From contig MNCI01006577.1 in assembly GCA_015680685.1 (NCBI GenBank), positions 878,105 to 942,104 of the forward strand: 64,000 bases of DNA, written 5' to 3'. The stretch's first letter is position 1. Every line of letters starts with the position of its first letter. The DNA comes from Gnetum montanum (Eukaryota > Streptophyta > Gnetopsida > Gnetales > Gnetaceae). Below, in pieces: positions 62,357 to 64,000 of the stretch. The notes beneath the pieces were generated by a model. That model did no database searches. It saw only the letters and a list, made by a program, of their open reading frames with translations, and was not told the DNA's origin. The position numbers were made by a program, and so were the translations under genes.

Positions 62357-64000
62357 TTAGAAGGAGGAGATCAAAATTAGTGAGCAAGGTTTTCCATCAA
62401 CAGAGGTAGCATGTGTACTGGCTGTCCCAAGCTCATGGAAAGGTTTGGTTTGTTGTACATTGATCAACAGTTTCTTGTCTAGGCTCTCAAGTTTGTATAT
62501 TATCATGGCCCCTAAAGGAAAAGTTTCATAAATAATATAAGGTCCTTTCCACAGTGTTTGAAATTTAGTACGTTGTGGCACATGTGTGGGATTCTAGTAG
62601 AGAACATTATCTTTCAGTTGATATTTAACTTTCCTAATCCTTAGTCATGACATTATTTATTGAATGCCTTGGTGTAAGTTGTTAGATGATAGGGTAGCTA
62701 GTTGGTTTTCATCTAGCAAGTTAAGGGATGCTAACCATTGTTTCTGTGCTAGATCAAGGTCAAGGTTGAGGTTACATGCCATGGATAGTGTATGAAGCTT
62801 AGTTTGAATGGGAAGCGTTGGTAATTTACTGTACACTAACTCATAGGGATAGTAGCCTGTAGGGAGTTTCCATGTGGAGTGGTATGCCCAAAGAGCATTA
62901 TTCAGTTTAGTGCTCCAGTCTTGCCTAAACTTGCTAATAGTTCTTGTCAATATTTTCATAATCTCCCTGTTGGTGACTTTAGCTTAACCGTTCACTTGGG
63001 GGTGGTATGGTGTTGTCAATTTATGCTCAACATCTAAGCATTGCATTAATTTCTAAAAAGTTACACCTATGAATTGTGTATCATTATTTGAAATAAGTGC
63101 ACGTGGCACACCAAACTTGTTTATGATTTGTTGTTGAACAAATTGTGCTGCTATAGATGATGTACAATCTTTAACAGCAACTGCTTTAGCCCATTTTGTT
63201 AGGTAATCAATGGCAACAATAATATAAACTTTTCCATTGGACATTGGTGTAATCGGCCCCATAAAATCAATTCCCCAAATGTCGAAGGGTTCTAACGGTT
63301 GGATCCATTTTTGTGAACCCTCCATTGTAGCAGTCATTCCCCCATCATGTTGACAATGCTCACAAGATTGGACGAAACAATGGGCATCTTGAAATGTTGT
63401 AGGCCAATAATATCCTACAAGCAAGATCTTGATGGTTGTTCATCTCCTAGCATAATGACCCCCACAAGGACCCTCATGAGCATCTTGGAGAACTTGCAAT
63501 TGATCTATATCAAGAACACACCATTGAACCAAGCCATCAGGACACACTTTGTAAAGTTGCCCATTGATTTTCATAAAGTACTTGACTCGGTGAAGAAACT
63601 ATTTTTTCTTCTTAAGGTTTAACTTTTGTGGTATTTTTTGGGTAAGGAGATAGGTAAGAATACTACTATACTAGTTTGTCTCCATGGGTGATTGATTATT
63701 CACTACACCAACAAAGAGGAATTCATCAAGAAAATAATCAGAAATTGGATACTCATCCTCTTTGTTGTCCCATCGCAACCGAGATAAATGATCAGCAACT
63801 ACATTCTTGGTGCCTTTATGATCAATCATTGTAAGATTGAACTCTTATAAGATTACAGGCCATCATATGATATGAAGGATTACCATTGGCTTATTCATGA
63901 GAAACCTTATTGCACTATGATTTGTATGTATACATACTTTATATCCCAATACATAGTGTCTAAACTTTTCTAGTGCAAATAGTACAACCATTAATTCTTT
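62357..64000 (-). pseudogene. Ty3/gypsy pol (RNase H and integrase), Athila-like, partial and broken
   Basis: Minus-strand pol running off the right edge. RNase H end: KELMVVLFALEKFRHYVLGY then KGTKNVVADHLSRL (64000-63770). Linker and integrase zinc site: GGHYARR ... CEHCQHDGG (63470-63340). Core: WGIDFMGPITPMSNGK (first Asp), FGVPRALISNNDTQF (second Asp), then TPYHPQVNG. The position of the catalytic Glu reads Lys (AKVTNRE), so the enzyme would be dead. A conserved tail follows: DWSTKLNNALWAYHSTWKLP, then FQTLWKGPYIIYETFP (62560). Several stops, mostly TAG/TAA, break it. DHLSRL and the ALWAY...YELVY block suggest the Athila side of the non-chromovirus Ty3/gypsy elements. Upstream RT lies outside the window. 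Confidence 0.85.

Overview
The window looks like intergenic DNA from a large, repeat-rich plant genome. I favour a gymnosperm because it carries a cysteine-rich receptor kinase with two Gnk2/DUF26 domains, very old nested LTR retrotransposons, a decayed LINE and an AT-rich background. An angiosperm with a big genome is not excluded. Only one recognisable host gene with all its parts is present: a cysteine-rich receptor-like kinase (CRK) on the minus strand at 52764-55443, in six exons. A short DUF247-like C-terminal fragment lies at 5391-5594. No rRNA, functional tRNA or CRISPR array is visible.

Layout: 1-18.1 kb holds AT-rich non-coding DNA, an assembly gap (3069-3920), diverged satellite-like arrays in opposite orientations (about 430-1660 and 15140-18130), and a 760-bp tandem duplication (13021-14580). 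18624-45220 is read as one giant Ty3/gypsy element with two related long LTRs. It has gag and protease at its left, and RT, RNase H, a second (archaeal-type) RNase H and integrase at its right, which is the domain order of the Tat/Ogre/Retand lineage. About 16 kb separates protease from RT. That stretch contains a decayed spliced gene on the opposite strand (24166-about 27540), a complete nested gag-only LTR element (28160-34186), and a roughly 190-bp periodic array (about 35740-38660) whose core motif resembles one repeated in the LTRs.

45.2-51 kb holds AT-rich DNA, an old LTR with possible primer-binding and polypurine sites, and a LINE 3' end (49800-50900). The CRK gene follows, flanked by direct repeats that include a tRNA-like segment. 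57-59 kb holds short tandem duplications. 58.9-60.0 kb has minus-strand LTR sequence related to the nested element. 59979-61668 is a nearly identical 306-bp tandem array that abuts an N. 62360-64000 is the minus-strand pol of another Ty3/gypsy element that continues beyond the window.

All retroelement reading frames are broken. Most internal stops are TAG where related proteins have Gln or Trp, with some TGA where Arg is expected, as methylated-cytosine decay would give. The CRK keeps its splice sites and catalytic motifs but has one apparent single-base frameshift just after the membrane segment. Domain assignments come from reading translations by eye; no database search was run.
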